A stretch of 64,000 bases of DNA from Streptomyces sp. NBC_01481. GTDB taxonomy: Bacteria > Actinomycetota > Actinomycetes > Streptomycetales > Streptomycetaceae. Below the pieces are notes generated by a model that saw nothing but the letters and a program-made list of their open reading frames with translations, searched no databases and was not told the origin of the DNA. Position 1 is the first letter of the stretch. The number at the start of each line of letters is the position of its first letter. Below are positions 54,562 to 63,185 of the stretch, piece by piece. The translations under genes and the position numbers were made by a program. The DNA is taken from NCBI RefSeq assembly GCF_026339995.1, contig NZ_JAPEPT010000004.1, forward strand, positions 806,001 to 870,000. The letters run 5' to 3'.

Positions 54562-54660
54562 GTGAGCACGGAACAGCGAGAGAGCCTCGAAGCAATCCTG
54601 CGGCAGCCTTCCCCGCCGCCAGCGACGTCGATGAGTAGCGGCGCTCGCGTCACCGCCTAG
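54562..54660 (+). pseudogene. alpha/beta hydrolase N-terminal fragment
   Basis: GTG 54562 behind GGGAG starts STEQRESLEAILRQ, a common beginning of lipase/steroid-esterase-type alpha/beta hydrolases in Streptomyces. The frame stops after 32 codons without reaching any catalytic motif. Confidence 0.35.
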
Positions 54661-54738
54661 CGCAAGGCAGAACCCGCTCTGTCCCCACAGCTCATCCTCC
54701 CAGCGCATAACCCGGACCGTTAACGACAGGAGTTCGAC

Positions 54739-55167
54739 ATGAGCGAAGCACTCGACCGGAACGCGAAGACCATCGCAGAGTTCCGAGCGAACGAGGGCAG
54801 GGTCGGCGGGGTCTTCGAGGGCGCTCCGCTGGTCCTCGTCCATCACCGCGGCCGCAAGAGCGGGCAGGAGCACGTCAGCCCGACGATGTACCTCCCGCAC
54901 GACACCGAGCCGGACATCGTCTACGTTTTCGCAACCAAGGGCGGAGCACCCACCAACCCGGATTGGTACCGCAACCTGACCGCCGCCGGTGAGAGCACCA
55001 TCGAACGCGGCACTGCGACGTACCAGGTGACCGTCCGCGAACTGATCGGCGCCGAACGCGACCGCATCTACGCCGAGCAAGCGCGGCGTTACCCCGGCTT
55101 TGCCGAGTACGCACGCCAGACTGCCGGAATCCGCATCATTCCCGTGCTCGAACTCCGGCGGGCGTAG
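54739..55167 (+). CDS. Ddn-like F420H2-dependent nitroreductase/quinone reductase
   Basis: 142 residues from ATG 54739 with AGGAG. NAKTIAEFRANEGRVGGVFE, APLVLVHHRGRKSGQEHVSP, YVFATKGGAPTNPDWYRNLT, RYPGFAEYARQTAGIRIIPV. This is the deazaflavin-dependent nitroreductase family (split barrel) that uses F420H2 to reduce quinones or nitro compounds. The F420-type reductase at 46671 in the same island could help supply reduced cofactor. Confidence 0.92.
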   Translation: MSEALDRNAKTIAEFRANEGRVGGVFEGAPLVLVHHRGRKSGQEHVSPTMYLPHDTEPDIVYVFATKGGAPTNPDWYRNLTAAGESTIERGTATYQVTVRELIGAERDRIYAEQARRYPGFAEYARQTAGIRIIPVLELRRA

Positions 55168-55209
55168 CCCACATCCCTGTCAGTTTCAGCGAGTCGAAGG
55201 AGAGAGATC

Positions 55210-56133
55210 ATGCCCAGGGCGGTCAGGTACGACGAGTTCGGCGGGATCGACGTGTTGCGGGTCGACGAGGTGGAACGCCCGGTGCCCGGGGACGGGCAGG
55301 CCCTCGTACGCGTGAAATCGGCCGGCATCAACCCCAGTGAGGCGGCCATCCGCACGGGGGCGGTGGCTGACCTGTTCCCGTCGACGTTCCCGTCCGGGCA
55401 GGGCAGCGACCTCGCCGGGGTCATCGAGGAGGTCGGCGCGGGGGTTGCTGGATTCTTGCCCGGCGACGAGGTGATCGGATTCACCCAGAAGCGGGCCTCC
55501 CAGGCCGAGTTGGTCCTGGTCGAGGCCGGTGACCTCACGCGCAAGCCGGAGAAGGTCTCATGGGAGGTGGCCGGCAGCTTGTACGTCATCGGCGTAACGG
55601 CGTGGGGGGCGGTACACGCCGTCCAGCCCAAGGACGGCGAGACCGTCGTCATCTCCGGAGCCGCCGGGGGAGTCGGCTCGCTCGCCGTCCAGCTCGCGCG
55701 CCGTACCGGGGCCACGGTCATCGGCCTGGCGAGCCAGAGCAACCACGAGTGGCTGAAGAGCCACGACGCGATCCCCGTCGCGTATGGCGAGGGCATCGCG
55801 GACCGCATCAGGGCCGCCGCGCCCAGCGGCGTGGACGCCTTCATCGACACCTTCGGCCACGGGTACGTCGAACTGGCCCTCGCCCTCGGCGTCGCGACCG
55901 ATCGGATCGACACCATCGCCGACTTCGCGGCCGCCGAGAAGCACGGGGTGAAGACTGACGGAGGGGTCGCGGCCGGGCCGGGCGCCAAGGTGCTCGCCGA
56001 GCTTGCCGGCCTGATCGCCGACGGACACCTCGAGGTGCCGATCGCCAACGTCTACCCGCTGGATCAAGTCCGCGAGGCCTACACCGAGCTCGAACGCCGC
56101 CACACCCACGGCAAGATCGTCCTCAGGCCCTAG
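55210..56133 (+). CDS. zinc-independent NADP quinone oxidoreductase (MDR family)
   Basis: 307 residues from ATG 55210 with AAGGAGAGA. MPRAVRYDEFGGIDVLRVDE, SAGINPSEAAIRTGAVADLF, QGSDLAGVIEEVGAGVAGFL and the cofactor loop VVISGAAGGVGSLAVQLARR. No zinc-binding cysteines. Such enzymes reduce quinones or enones with NADPH. It stands 42 nt after the Ddn-like gene and is probably cotranscribed; it closes the island before the recombinase relic and the right inverted repeat. Confidence 0.92.
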   Translation: MPRAVRYDEFGGIDVLRVDEVERPVPGDGQALVRVKSAGINPSEAAIRTGAVADLFPSTFPSGQGSDLAGVIEEVGAGVAGFLPGDEVIGFTQKRASQAELVLVEAGDLTRKPEKVSWEVAGSLYVIGVTAWGAVHAVQPKDGETVVISGAAGGVGSLAVQLARRTGATVIGLASQSNHEWLKSHDAIPVAYGEGIADRIRAAAPSGVDAFIDTFGHGYVELALALGVATDRIDTIADFAAAEKHGVKTDGGVAAGPGAKVLAELAGLIADGHLEVPIANVYPLDQVREAYTELERRHTHGKIVLRP

Positions 56134-56224
56134 TACTCCATTGAGACTTCTCCATTTGTCCTGGTCAACGGCCTGGTGGCGGGGAGTGTAGTGAGGCTGT
56201 GGCATGGGTGGGATGCCACACGCT

Positions 56225-56660
56225 GCGCTTCATGCTCGTCCCGCAGCTCCGCGCCGAGCTCGAAGTCCGGCTGCTGGCGCATCCTCGCCGACAAGAAGCC
56301 CGGCAAGGACGACCTGCGGCCCGAGCTGAAGGCGTGCCACGCCTTCCTCCAGCCCGGCGACACCCTGGTGGGCGGTCGGCTCATCATCCACGTCTTCGCC
56401 GCCCTCGCCGAGTTCATCCGGGAGCTGATCGTCTCCGGCACCCGCGAGGGCTTGGCCGCAGCGTGGGTGCGCGGCAGGGTCGGCGGCCGGCCCACCGTCG
56501 TTGACCTAGACGTCATCCGGGCCGCCCGCGACATGCTGCCCAACCCGGAGCACTCGATCACCTCGATCGCCAAGCTCCTCGGGGTCAGCCCCGGCACCCT
56601 CTACAACCACATCCCCGACCTGCGCGAACTGCGCGCCAGCCGCATCCCCGCCCAGATCGG
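56225..56660 (+). pseudogene. serine recombinase (resolvase) with internal deletion
   Basis: WRILADKKPGKDDLRPELKA, CHAFLQPGDTLV are the early catalytic-domain part. They jump directly to GGRLIIHVFAALAEFIRELI, VSGTREGLAAAWVRGRVGGR and the HTH (HSITSIAKLLGVSPGTLYNH). The central section with the S-L-D-R-L-[GS]-R active-site arginine helix is missing, as is the N-terminal Ser region. It sits about 300 bp from the right inverted repeat and may derive from the element that moved it. Confidence 0.7.
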
Positions 56661-56953
56661 AGGCGTCACCCGACGATCCCAGGTGAGTTCCGGCTCAAGG
56701 GCGGCGCGCTCCAGCTCGGCGCCGAGGAGCCCGGCCAGCCCGGACCGTTCGGCACCTGGGCCGAGGAGGACAACCAGGAGCAGGTGGAGCCCGAGGCCGA
56801 GCTCTGGTGCTGAGCACCAGGCGGCCCGGGGCGGCCCCAAGCACCCCGGACGGTGCGCGACCCTGGAGACGTGGCCCGCATCCGCTACGCCCGGATCAGG
56901 CCCATGCCGTCGGCACACGCGGATGAGGTCCTAACGATCCATCAGCTGGATAT

Positions 56954-57432
56954 TGGCGAGGCACGTATGCGAAGGCTGTGGTAATCCGTCCGTGACGAGA
57001 GATCGGAATGGGGGACTCCGAACAAATCAGCCAGCATCCCGGCGGTGCTCTCGGGCGCGATCACGCTCAGCTGAGGGCATCGGGGGCCAGGTACGGGGTG
57101 AGGTCGAAGGAACGCGCAGCAGCCCTGTTCGGCCGTGGCGAGCACCACGAGCTGCCTGGCGAGCTCGGCGTCCGGTGGGAGGACAGCCGCAGCCCGTCGT
57201 CGGTCTGCTCGCGCTACTCGGCCAGGGCGCCGAGCGTGCAGGCGACCGGGGCGTCCCGCCACGCGTCCACGTGTCGTCAGACCGCTGACGTTAAGTCGAC
57301 TCGAAGGTCAAGCTTCGACCACCGCCGAACCGCCCGAACCTGTACAGGGACGGTTGGCCAGGTCGCATCCGCGTGCGAGTTCGCCTACCTGGGCCGCCAC
57401 GATTCCGCGAACCCACGCACTTCCGCGTTCGA
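56954..57432 (-). repeat. 480-bp inverted repeat, right copy
   Basis: Reverse complement of 41429-41908. Its outer edge (57432) is joined to the middle of a DNA ligase gene, whereas the outer edge of the left copy is joined to a LUD-like gene. The inner edges face the island at 41.9 and 56.95 kb, about 15.0 kb apart. Confidence 0.85.
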
Positions 57433-57930
57433 CCTGCTCCAGCACGCCAGTACCGAGTTGCTGACCTGGTCCTACGCGGAGCGCCGCGCCGCACTGGAGT
57501 CAGTGTTCCAGGGCCACGGGCTTCAGGCTCCGTGGGCGCTCACGCCGTCGACGTCCGATCGCGCCCTGGCCGAGGAGTGGCTGACCGAGTGGACCGCGGT
57601 CGGGGTGGAGGGCCTGGTCATCAAAGGCCTCGACCAGACGTATCAGCCCGGCCGGCGAGGCTGGCTGAAGTACCGCACCCGCAACACCGCTGAGGCGGTC
57701 ATCGGCGCGGTCACAGGCAGCGTCATACGGCCGGAGACCGTCCTGCTGGGCCGCTACACCACCGATGGGCGCTTCCTGCTGGTCGCCCGCAGCACACCCC
57801 TGGCGCCGCGGCTTCGTGCGGAGCTCGGCGGCGGGCTGCTCACCCCCGCAGGCGCCGACCACCCCTGGCACGACGTGCACTTCACGTCGCACTGGGGCAG
57901 CCGCGAACCGCTCGCCTTCACCCCGACGAC
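57433..57930 (+). pseudogene. ATP-dependent DNA ligase, C-terminal fragment
   Basis: The sequence begins exactly at the repeat border: FDLLQHASTELLTWSYAERR, then EEWLTEWTAVGVEGLVIKGL (motif IV E-G-[LV]-V-I-K), DQTYQPGRRGWLKYRTRNTA (motif V W-x-K-Y/L-[KR]) and LLGRYTTDGRFLLVARSTPL, LHFTSHWGSREPLAF-type end. It lacks the AMP-accepting lysine domain; a remnant with that motif lies at 5.9-6.1 kb. The frame remains open upstream through the repeat, but that part is not ligase. Confidence 0.7.
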
Positions 57931-58221
57931 GTCCCGCTGTATGGCGCGGAACCTCCTTCCGCCGACCCGGACCGGCCGGCGGCGGAATGACGCCCGGCTG
58001 AGGTCAACACCGCTGGCCCGGGCTTCGCCCGTCCGTGGGGTCTCACGTGCGCCACGGTCGCCGAACCCAGCATCACAGGTGGGGGTCAGTGTTCTCTGAG
58101 ACGTCGCGCTCTGTCGTCCGCCTGCCTATTTCGAGGACAGAGGAATCCCCCAAGGGCGGTTGTTCCTCGCCCGGGGGCGGTGCGCCCTCTGCCCCGCAGG
58201 GCGCGGGGTGCTGCGCGAGTG
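57931..58221. other. Gap between ligase fragment and ABC permease
   Basis: The ligase frame stays open to 58099 without similarity, and then a GC-rich spacer follows. Nothing supportable. Confidence 0.3.
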
Positions 58222-59188
58222 TCAGGCGTGGCGGCGGCGCAGCACAACGAACGCCGCGGCGGTCAGTACCACGGTGAGGGTGAGGACGATACCGGTCTCG
58301 ACGAGCTGGATCGGCCAGAAGTGCGAGGAGGGGTGGAAGACGGCGTACCACTCCGTGACCTCGCCCCCCGCCCGGCACTCGGCCCGTGCCCGGCCGGCAG
58401 GGTCCCAGCACATCAGAGCCTGGATGCGTTGGTCCGTGGAGGTCACCACGCCGTTCTCAAGCTGCCAGATGCTGCTCGCGACTTCGGGGCGGGGGCCGCT
58501 CGACGCGAGGTCCACGGACGGCCACAGCTGGTCCCGCCAGCGGTCGCAGAGCCACATCACGAGACCTGTGACGGCGAGGGCGATGCCTCCGGCGGGCAGG
58601 GCGCGTCGCAGCAGCACGCCTGCCAGCGCGCCGACGGCCAGGGCGAGCAGACAGTAGGCGAGGCCCGCCTGGCCGAGTGCCAGGAAGACGTCGTTCATGT
58701 ACCACTCGTCGCCGAGTGCCGTCGCGCCGGCGTGCCGGGCCCAGCGGTAGAGCAGGGACAGCAGTGCCGTGCCGGCGGTGATGAGCAGGGCGGGGAGCAG
58801 GAGTTTCGCGGCGAGCCAGCGCGCCGGGGTGACGGACTGGGTCCAGGACAGGGCTGCGGTGCCGCGCTCCAGCTCGCGGCCGATGAGAACACCCTGCGTA
58901 CACGGCGACGGCGAGCGGCAGCCAGGCGATCATCGTGGCGGCCAAGCTCATGTTGCCGACGTACTCAAAGACGGCGGTGCCGGCGAAGTCCTGGCAGGGC
59001 GGCATGTCCGTGTCGGATGATCCGCAGGGTCCGGTTGCCTGTGCAGCCTCCAGGCCGACCGCCCGCAGCAACAGGAGGCCGGCGGCACCGGCGGTGAGGA
59101 GGCCGGCGGCGACCAGCAGCGCGCTGCGGTGCAGGCGCAGGACCGCCCAGGTCAGGCCGCGGGGGGCAAGGGCAGTGAGAGCGTTCAT
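58222..59188 (-). pseudogene. ABC-2-type permease with frameshift
   Basis: ATG 59188 begins MNALTALAPRGLTWAVLRLH, RSALLVAAGLLTAGAAGLLL (TM1), later SLAATMIAWLPLAVAVYAG (TM2). At a G run near 58894 one base is out of register. The sequence then continues in another frame (VLIGRELERGTAALSWTQSV, LLPALLITAGTALLSLLYRW) and, from the in-frame Met at 58698, GLAYCLLALAVGALAGVLLR, to a final TM (LVETGIVLTLTVVLTAAAFV). It is otherwise a complete ABC-2 permease of about 320 residues with six likely helices. Its start overlaps the ATPase stop (ATGA). Confidence 0.7.
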
Positions 59189-59690
59189 GCTGCTGCCACC
59201 CCCGCGCTCGGGGTGAGCAGTGCCGGGGCTCCGGGGCTGCGGAGATGGGCCATGAGCAGTTCCTCCAGGGATGGCTCTGCCGTCTCCCACCTCTCGTGCA
59301 GGGTGCCCTCCGGCCGTACCAGCGCGGTGAGCTGACGTCCTGTCGTGCGGGATTCGACGACTATGTGGGGGCGAGGTCGGCTACCGGGCCGGTGAGCAGG
59401 GTGTGGGCGCAGAGCAGGTCATCCGTCTCACCGGCGAGTCGGATGCGGCCGCCGTCGACGAGGAGGACGTAGTCGCATGTCGTCTCCAGCTCGGTGAGGA
59501 TGTGCGAGGAGATCACGACGGTGGTTCCGTGCTCGGCGGCCTCGGCCAGCAGTATGCCCATCAGCTGGTGGCGGGCGAGTGGGTCGAGATCCGCCATCGG
59601 CTCGTCCAGCAGCATCAGTTCGGGGCGCTTGCCAAGAGCGAGCGCGAGTTCTTCGGCATTGACCTGGCGGTCGCCCCGCTGGCCGAAGTC
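59185..59690 (-). pseudogene. ABC transporter ATPase, 5' truncated and frameshifted
   Basis: The N-terminal half with Walker A is missing. The remaining part reads AEELALALGKRPELMLLDEP (Walker B), MADLDPLARHQLMGILLAEA, TVVISSHILTELETTCDYVL (switch His) and GPVADLAP. There a C run at 59367-59371, one base short, creates a stop; the other frame continues IVVESRTTGRQLTALVRPEG to GAPALLTPSAGVAAA. The ATPase is coupled to the permease. Its 5' side abuts the DnaE relic on the other strand, so the promoter and Walker A were lost at that junction. Confidence 0.7.
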
Positions 59691-59734
59691 CGTGCGCAGC
59701 GCCGCCGCACCCCGGTGCGCGGCGGCGCCCACGT

Positions 59735-60883
59735 GCTGGAGCCGCCACTTCGTTTCGTGTTGCTCGCCGAGAGCAAACCTGGCTGGGCGCGGCTGTGCCG
59801 CCTGACTTCCGCAGCCCACCGGCAGCTGCACGGCGTGCCGCCCGTACTGTCCTGGGAGGCGCTGCGCGAGCACGCGGGCGAAGGGCTGATCGCCCTGCTC
59901 GGCCCGGCCTCCGAACCGGTCCGCGCTCTGTCCGCGGGCCGTCCGGACATTGCCGAACAACTGCTTGCCCCCTGGCGCGAGATCTTCGGGACCGGGCTTC
60001 GGCTGGAGGTCGTGTGGCACGGCCTGCCCGGCACAGGTCCCGGCTCGCTGCGCCTGGCCGCCCGCACCCTCAAGCTCGCCGACCACGCCCACGTCCCCGC
60101 CGTGCTGACCAATGCCACCCGCTACGCCGATCCCGCGGCCCCCTCACCCGCCGCGACCTGCTGCTCAACATCGCCGAACTCCACCGCCAGTACCGCGGCC
60201 GCCCCCTCGACGACGGGCAACTCCCCCTCCACACCGACAGCGAAGCGACCGGGCAGGCCGCCGGGCTGCCGGAAATGACCAGCCGCGAAACCCTCAGCTC
60301 GGAACTGCAGGTCCTCGGCATCGACGTGTCCCAGCACCTGATGGACCACCACCATCAACTGCTGCGCGAACTCGGCGCCACCGACGCCGCCCACCTCCGC
60401 GCCCTGCACCCGGGCCAGCACGTCCTGGTCGCCGGTGTCCGCGCCTCCACCCAGACCCCGCCCATCCGCTCGGGTAAGCGGATCATCTTCGTCACCCTCG
60501 AAGACGGCTCCGGCATGGTCGACCTCGCCTTCTTCGAAGACAGCCACGACGCCTGCGCCCACACCATCTTCCACAGCGGACTGCTCCTCGTGCGCGGCAC
60601 CATCCAGCGCCGCGGCGGCCGCAACACCATCACCGGCACCATGGTCTGGGACCTCGACGCCCTCGCTGCCGCCCCCCGCGACCACGGCCCCGAAGCCGTC
60701 CACCGCCTCCTCGGACCCGACGCCACCCCCGCAACACCCACAGCCAGGGACCAAGCGCCACAGCGCACGATCCCGCAGGAGACCGGAGCCGAACTGCACC
60801 CGTGGGCAGACCTGCAGCCGGCCGGGCAGCGCTCCGCCGACCTCAAAGCCCTCGGCTACACCAGCCCGGGAAGCGCCGGGTGA
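59735..60883 (+). pseudogene. DNA polymerase III alpha (DnaE-type) with polymerase core deleted
   Basis: 59735-60130 encodes the late PHP domain: LLAESKPGWARLCRLTSAAH, SWEALREHAGEGLIALLGPA, LAARTLKLADHAHVPAVLTN, ATRYADP. At about 60135-60145 it jumps and changes frame to the C-terminal OB region: GPLTRRDLLLNIAELHRQYR, HTDSEATGQAAGLPEMTSRE, ELQVLGIDVSQHLMDHHHQL, VRASTQTPPIRSGKRIIFVT, LEDGSGMVDLAFFEDS. The palm, thumb and fingers (roughly 600 residues) are absent. It resembles the error-prone DnaE2 group of actinobacteria. It cannot be a polymerase. Confidence 0.8.
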
Positions 60884-60932
60884 GCGCTCCGACCGAACGC
60901 CGCATCCTCCACAACGCGCCAGTGGAGCTCTG

Positions 60933-60980
60933 CCACTGTCCCGTCTCGCAACGTTCTCGCTGTCTCACGTGACCTTGTTG
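60933..60980 (+). repeat. Imperfect direct repeat, copy A
   Basis: CCACTGTCCCGTCTCGC, then after about 16 bp GTCTCAC and CTTGTT. A matching block lies at 61149-61198. The motif GTCTCA is also present at 60994 and 61241. Confidence 0.6.
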
Positions 60981-61148
60981 GCATCGCGGCTGGTCTCAGA
61001 ACCTGTTTCCGGACCCCAAAAGATGCAGGTCAGCGTCACGGATCGGAATCGGTGAAGAGATGGCGCCGTTCGCGGAATCATCACGGTGACGCGTGCGCGA
61101 ACGGATCGGCCGGGCCCTCTGGTTCACGTGAGGCGGAAGTCAAAACCT

Positions 61149-61198
61149 CCACTGTCCCGTCTCGCGAGAATTTGCCTGCGTCTCACCCGGTCTTGTTC
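61149..61198 (+). repeat. Imperfect direct repeat, copy B
   Basis: CCACTGTCCCGTCTCGC, about 18 bp, GTCTCACCC, then CTTGTT. The spacing and order match copy A. Confidence 0.6.
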
Positions 61199-61224
61199 GG
61201 TTTGTGGACAGGAGACAAAGTCGT

Positions 61225-61247
61225 CTGAGACAGCTGTCCTGTCTCAG
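61225..61247. repeat. Perfect inverted repeat of the GTCTCA motif
   Basis: CTGAGACAG, 5 nt, CTGTCTCAG. A hairpin or a pair of protein-binding halves, just before the GNAT gene at 61278. It could be a regulatory site for that gene or an element end. Confidence 0.5.
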
Positions 61248-61277
61248 CAGGGGTAGCGACCCTGAATAATGCTGATC

Positions 61278-61859
61278 ATGCCTTCCTTGGTCGCTCCAGC
61301 GATACCCGTCGGCGCCCTTGCCGCCTCCGGTCAGCCGACTCTGCCTATCGAGGGTGGCGCGCTGCTGCGTCCCTGGCGGATCGCCGATGCCGAAGCCGTG
61401 GCGGAGGCGTTTCAGGATCCGGAGATCCAGCGCTGGCACGTGCGTAGGGCCGACTCCGTGGAGGAGGCACGGGAGTGGATCGAGGGCTGGCGAAGCAGTT
61501 GGCACAGCGAGTCGGGCGGCCACTGGGCTGTGGCTGGAGTCGATGGCGACAGGCTTCTGGGGCGGGTGTCGCTGAAGTCGTTGGATCTGGCGGATGGCAA
61601 GGCCGAGGTGGCGTACTGGATGGTGCCGGCTGCCCGCGGTCGCGGCGTCTGCACCTGTGCGGTGATGACGCTGACGCGCTGGGCCCTGGAGCACGGCCGT
61701 TTCCATCGCCTCGAACTTGAGCACTCGACGGGCAATCAGGCTTCATGCCGCGTGGCGGTCAAGGCCGGCTTCGAGGAGGAAGGCGTCCGCCGCGGGGCGG
61801 CGCTGCATGCCGACGGCTGGCATGACATGCATCTTCATGCCTGCGTCTGGCAGGGGTGA
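61278..61859 (+). CDS. GNAT acetyltransferase
   Basis: 193 residues from ATG 61278 (ATG 61269 also possible). GGALLRPWRIADAEAVAEAF, DPEIQRWHVRRADSVEEARE, AEVAYWMVPAARGRGVCTCA (acetyl-CoA loop R-G-R-G-V), HSTGNQASCRVAVKAGFEEE. RimJ/RimL-like. Substrate unknown. It lies among GTCTCA repeats. Confidence 0.85.
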   Translation: MPSLVAPAIPVGALAASGQPTLPIEGGALLRPWRIADAEAVAEAFQDPEIQRWHVRRADSVEEAREWIEGWRSSWHSESGGHWAVAGVDGDRLLGRVSLKSLDLADGKAEVAYWMVPAARGRGVCTCAVMTLTRWALEHGRFHRLELEHSTGNQASCRVAVKAGFEEEGVRRGAALHADGWHDMHLHACVWQG

Positions 61860-62029
61860 CCGTCAGCGGGTGTGTCTCAGCTCGTATTGTCGCTGACCTT
61901 TGCTTTTCTCACGTGGCTTTCCCTCTCTGGGGCGGTTTGAGGACGAATCGGTGGTGGGCGGCGGCCGCTCGTGGCCAAGCACAACGCGACCACCACCGTC
62001 TCGTCCGCCGACACGGCTGGCAGACCGTG

Positions 62030-62692
62030 ATGATCGCCATGCGCGAGGCAACTGACTGGTGTTCACGCTGGTGGAACAGCCGCAGGTTCCACCGCGCCCG
62101 CGACCGGCGAATGGAAACCCTCACCACTCCCGGATGGGCGACCCACCGCGACGACCCGCGGCCTGTTGCCAGCAGCTACCCCGACATCGTCGCCCTCACC
62201 GGGCTCCTGGCCTCACCGACACTCCGGAGCCTGCCCTTCACAGGCACCGTCGGGAACTTTCGCCGGTTCATCAAGGAAGTACGTGAGCGCGCTGCCCCCG
62301 GCTATCGCTACGAAGGCGCCGGAGCAGCCGATCCGCTCGTCCGCTGGATCGAGGAAGAGCGGTACTACCGCACCCTGTTGAACCATCCGTGGCCAATGCC
62401 GAACGAGCCTCGGACGCATGAACCGAAGACGCTGGATGATCTCGCTCGTCGGGTCGACTCCCTCCTTGCCCGAGGCGACCGGCGACGTTTCGTCAACTGC
62501 GGCGACCGGTTCGAGGCCACCTACCCGACCGCGCGATTCTGCTCAATCTCATGCAGGTCGCGTAATTGGCGGCTCCAACAGATTGATCGGGCCAGCGGGC
62601 CTGCGGAGTCGATGAAGTGCCCAGTCTGCGGGGTTACTTGGACCGCCGGCAACGACCGGCGCCAAGGGGCTCGCTACTGCTCACACCGATGA
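62030..62692 (+). CDS. possible TniQ-like protein with C-terminal zinc-ribbon
   Basis: 220 residues from ATG 62030; the open frame reaches back to 61856, but that part looks like noise. WWNSRRFHRARDRRMETLTT, SSYPDIVALTGLLASPTLRS, PGYRYEGAGAADPLVRWIEE resemble the C-terminal part of actinobacterial TniQ proteins, which target Tn7/Tn402-like transposition. The end has C-x2-C pairs (FVNCGDRF, MKCPVCGVTWTAGNDR, ARYCSHR) that may bind zinc. No TnsB/TniA or TniB gene is in the window. I am unsure of this assignment. Confidence 0.4.
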   Translation: MIAMREATDWCSRWWNSRRFHRARDRRMETLTTPGWATHRDDPRPVASSYPDIVALTGLLASPTLRSLPFTGTVGNFRRFIKEVRERAAPGYRYEGAGAADPLVRWIEEERYYRTLLNHPWPMPNEPRTHEPKTLDDLARRVDSLLARGDRRRFVNCGDRFEATYPTARFCSISCRSRNWRLQQIDRASGPAESMKCPVCGVTWTAGNDRRQGARYCSHR

Positions 62693-63185
62693 CGGCAAGT
62701 TGCATGGCGTCAAAGACAGCTCACCGGCAACACCAAGTGAGACGATCTCGCGGAAATGCAGCTGGGGGGCAACATCAACTGAGACTCCGGCTCGAACCCG
62801 TCTCGCATGTCCTTGCATCCGCCCAGCTCACAGAGCCAGCCACTGGCAAGATCGAATGAGAGGGGACATCCACGGAGGTCTTGGTCCAGGGCCGTCTGCT
62901 CCCAGTTCAGGGGAGTGCTGCCGGGTCCAGCGAGCGCCCGGGGTTCCGAAACAGGTTGTCACGGCGGAGTCACCCCGCGGGGGAACCCATGGCGCAGACG
63001 ACTACGGGCCTGTTCCCAATGCCCAGGAGGCCGCCTTCTGTGCGGCCGCGATGGCGTTGTTTACGGTTCGTGACAGCGGTTGTTCACGGGTTTGGGAGTC
63101 ACCCGGAATCCCTGTTGGGTGATGTTCACGAGTTTTGACAGCACCGCGGTAGTTGCCACGGCAGCATCAGGATGCTGGCTGATCG
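62693..63185. other. 490-bp region without a recognisable gene
   Basis: Only overlapping noise frames. The 18 bases at about 62940-62957 are close to the reverse complement of 61001-61018 (AACCTGTTTCCGGACCCC), a possible but weak inverted pair around the GNAT/TniQ-like segment. Confidence 0.3.
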
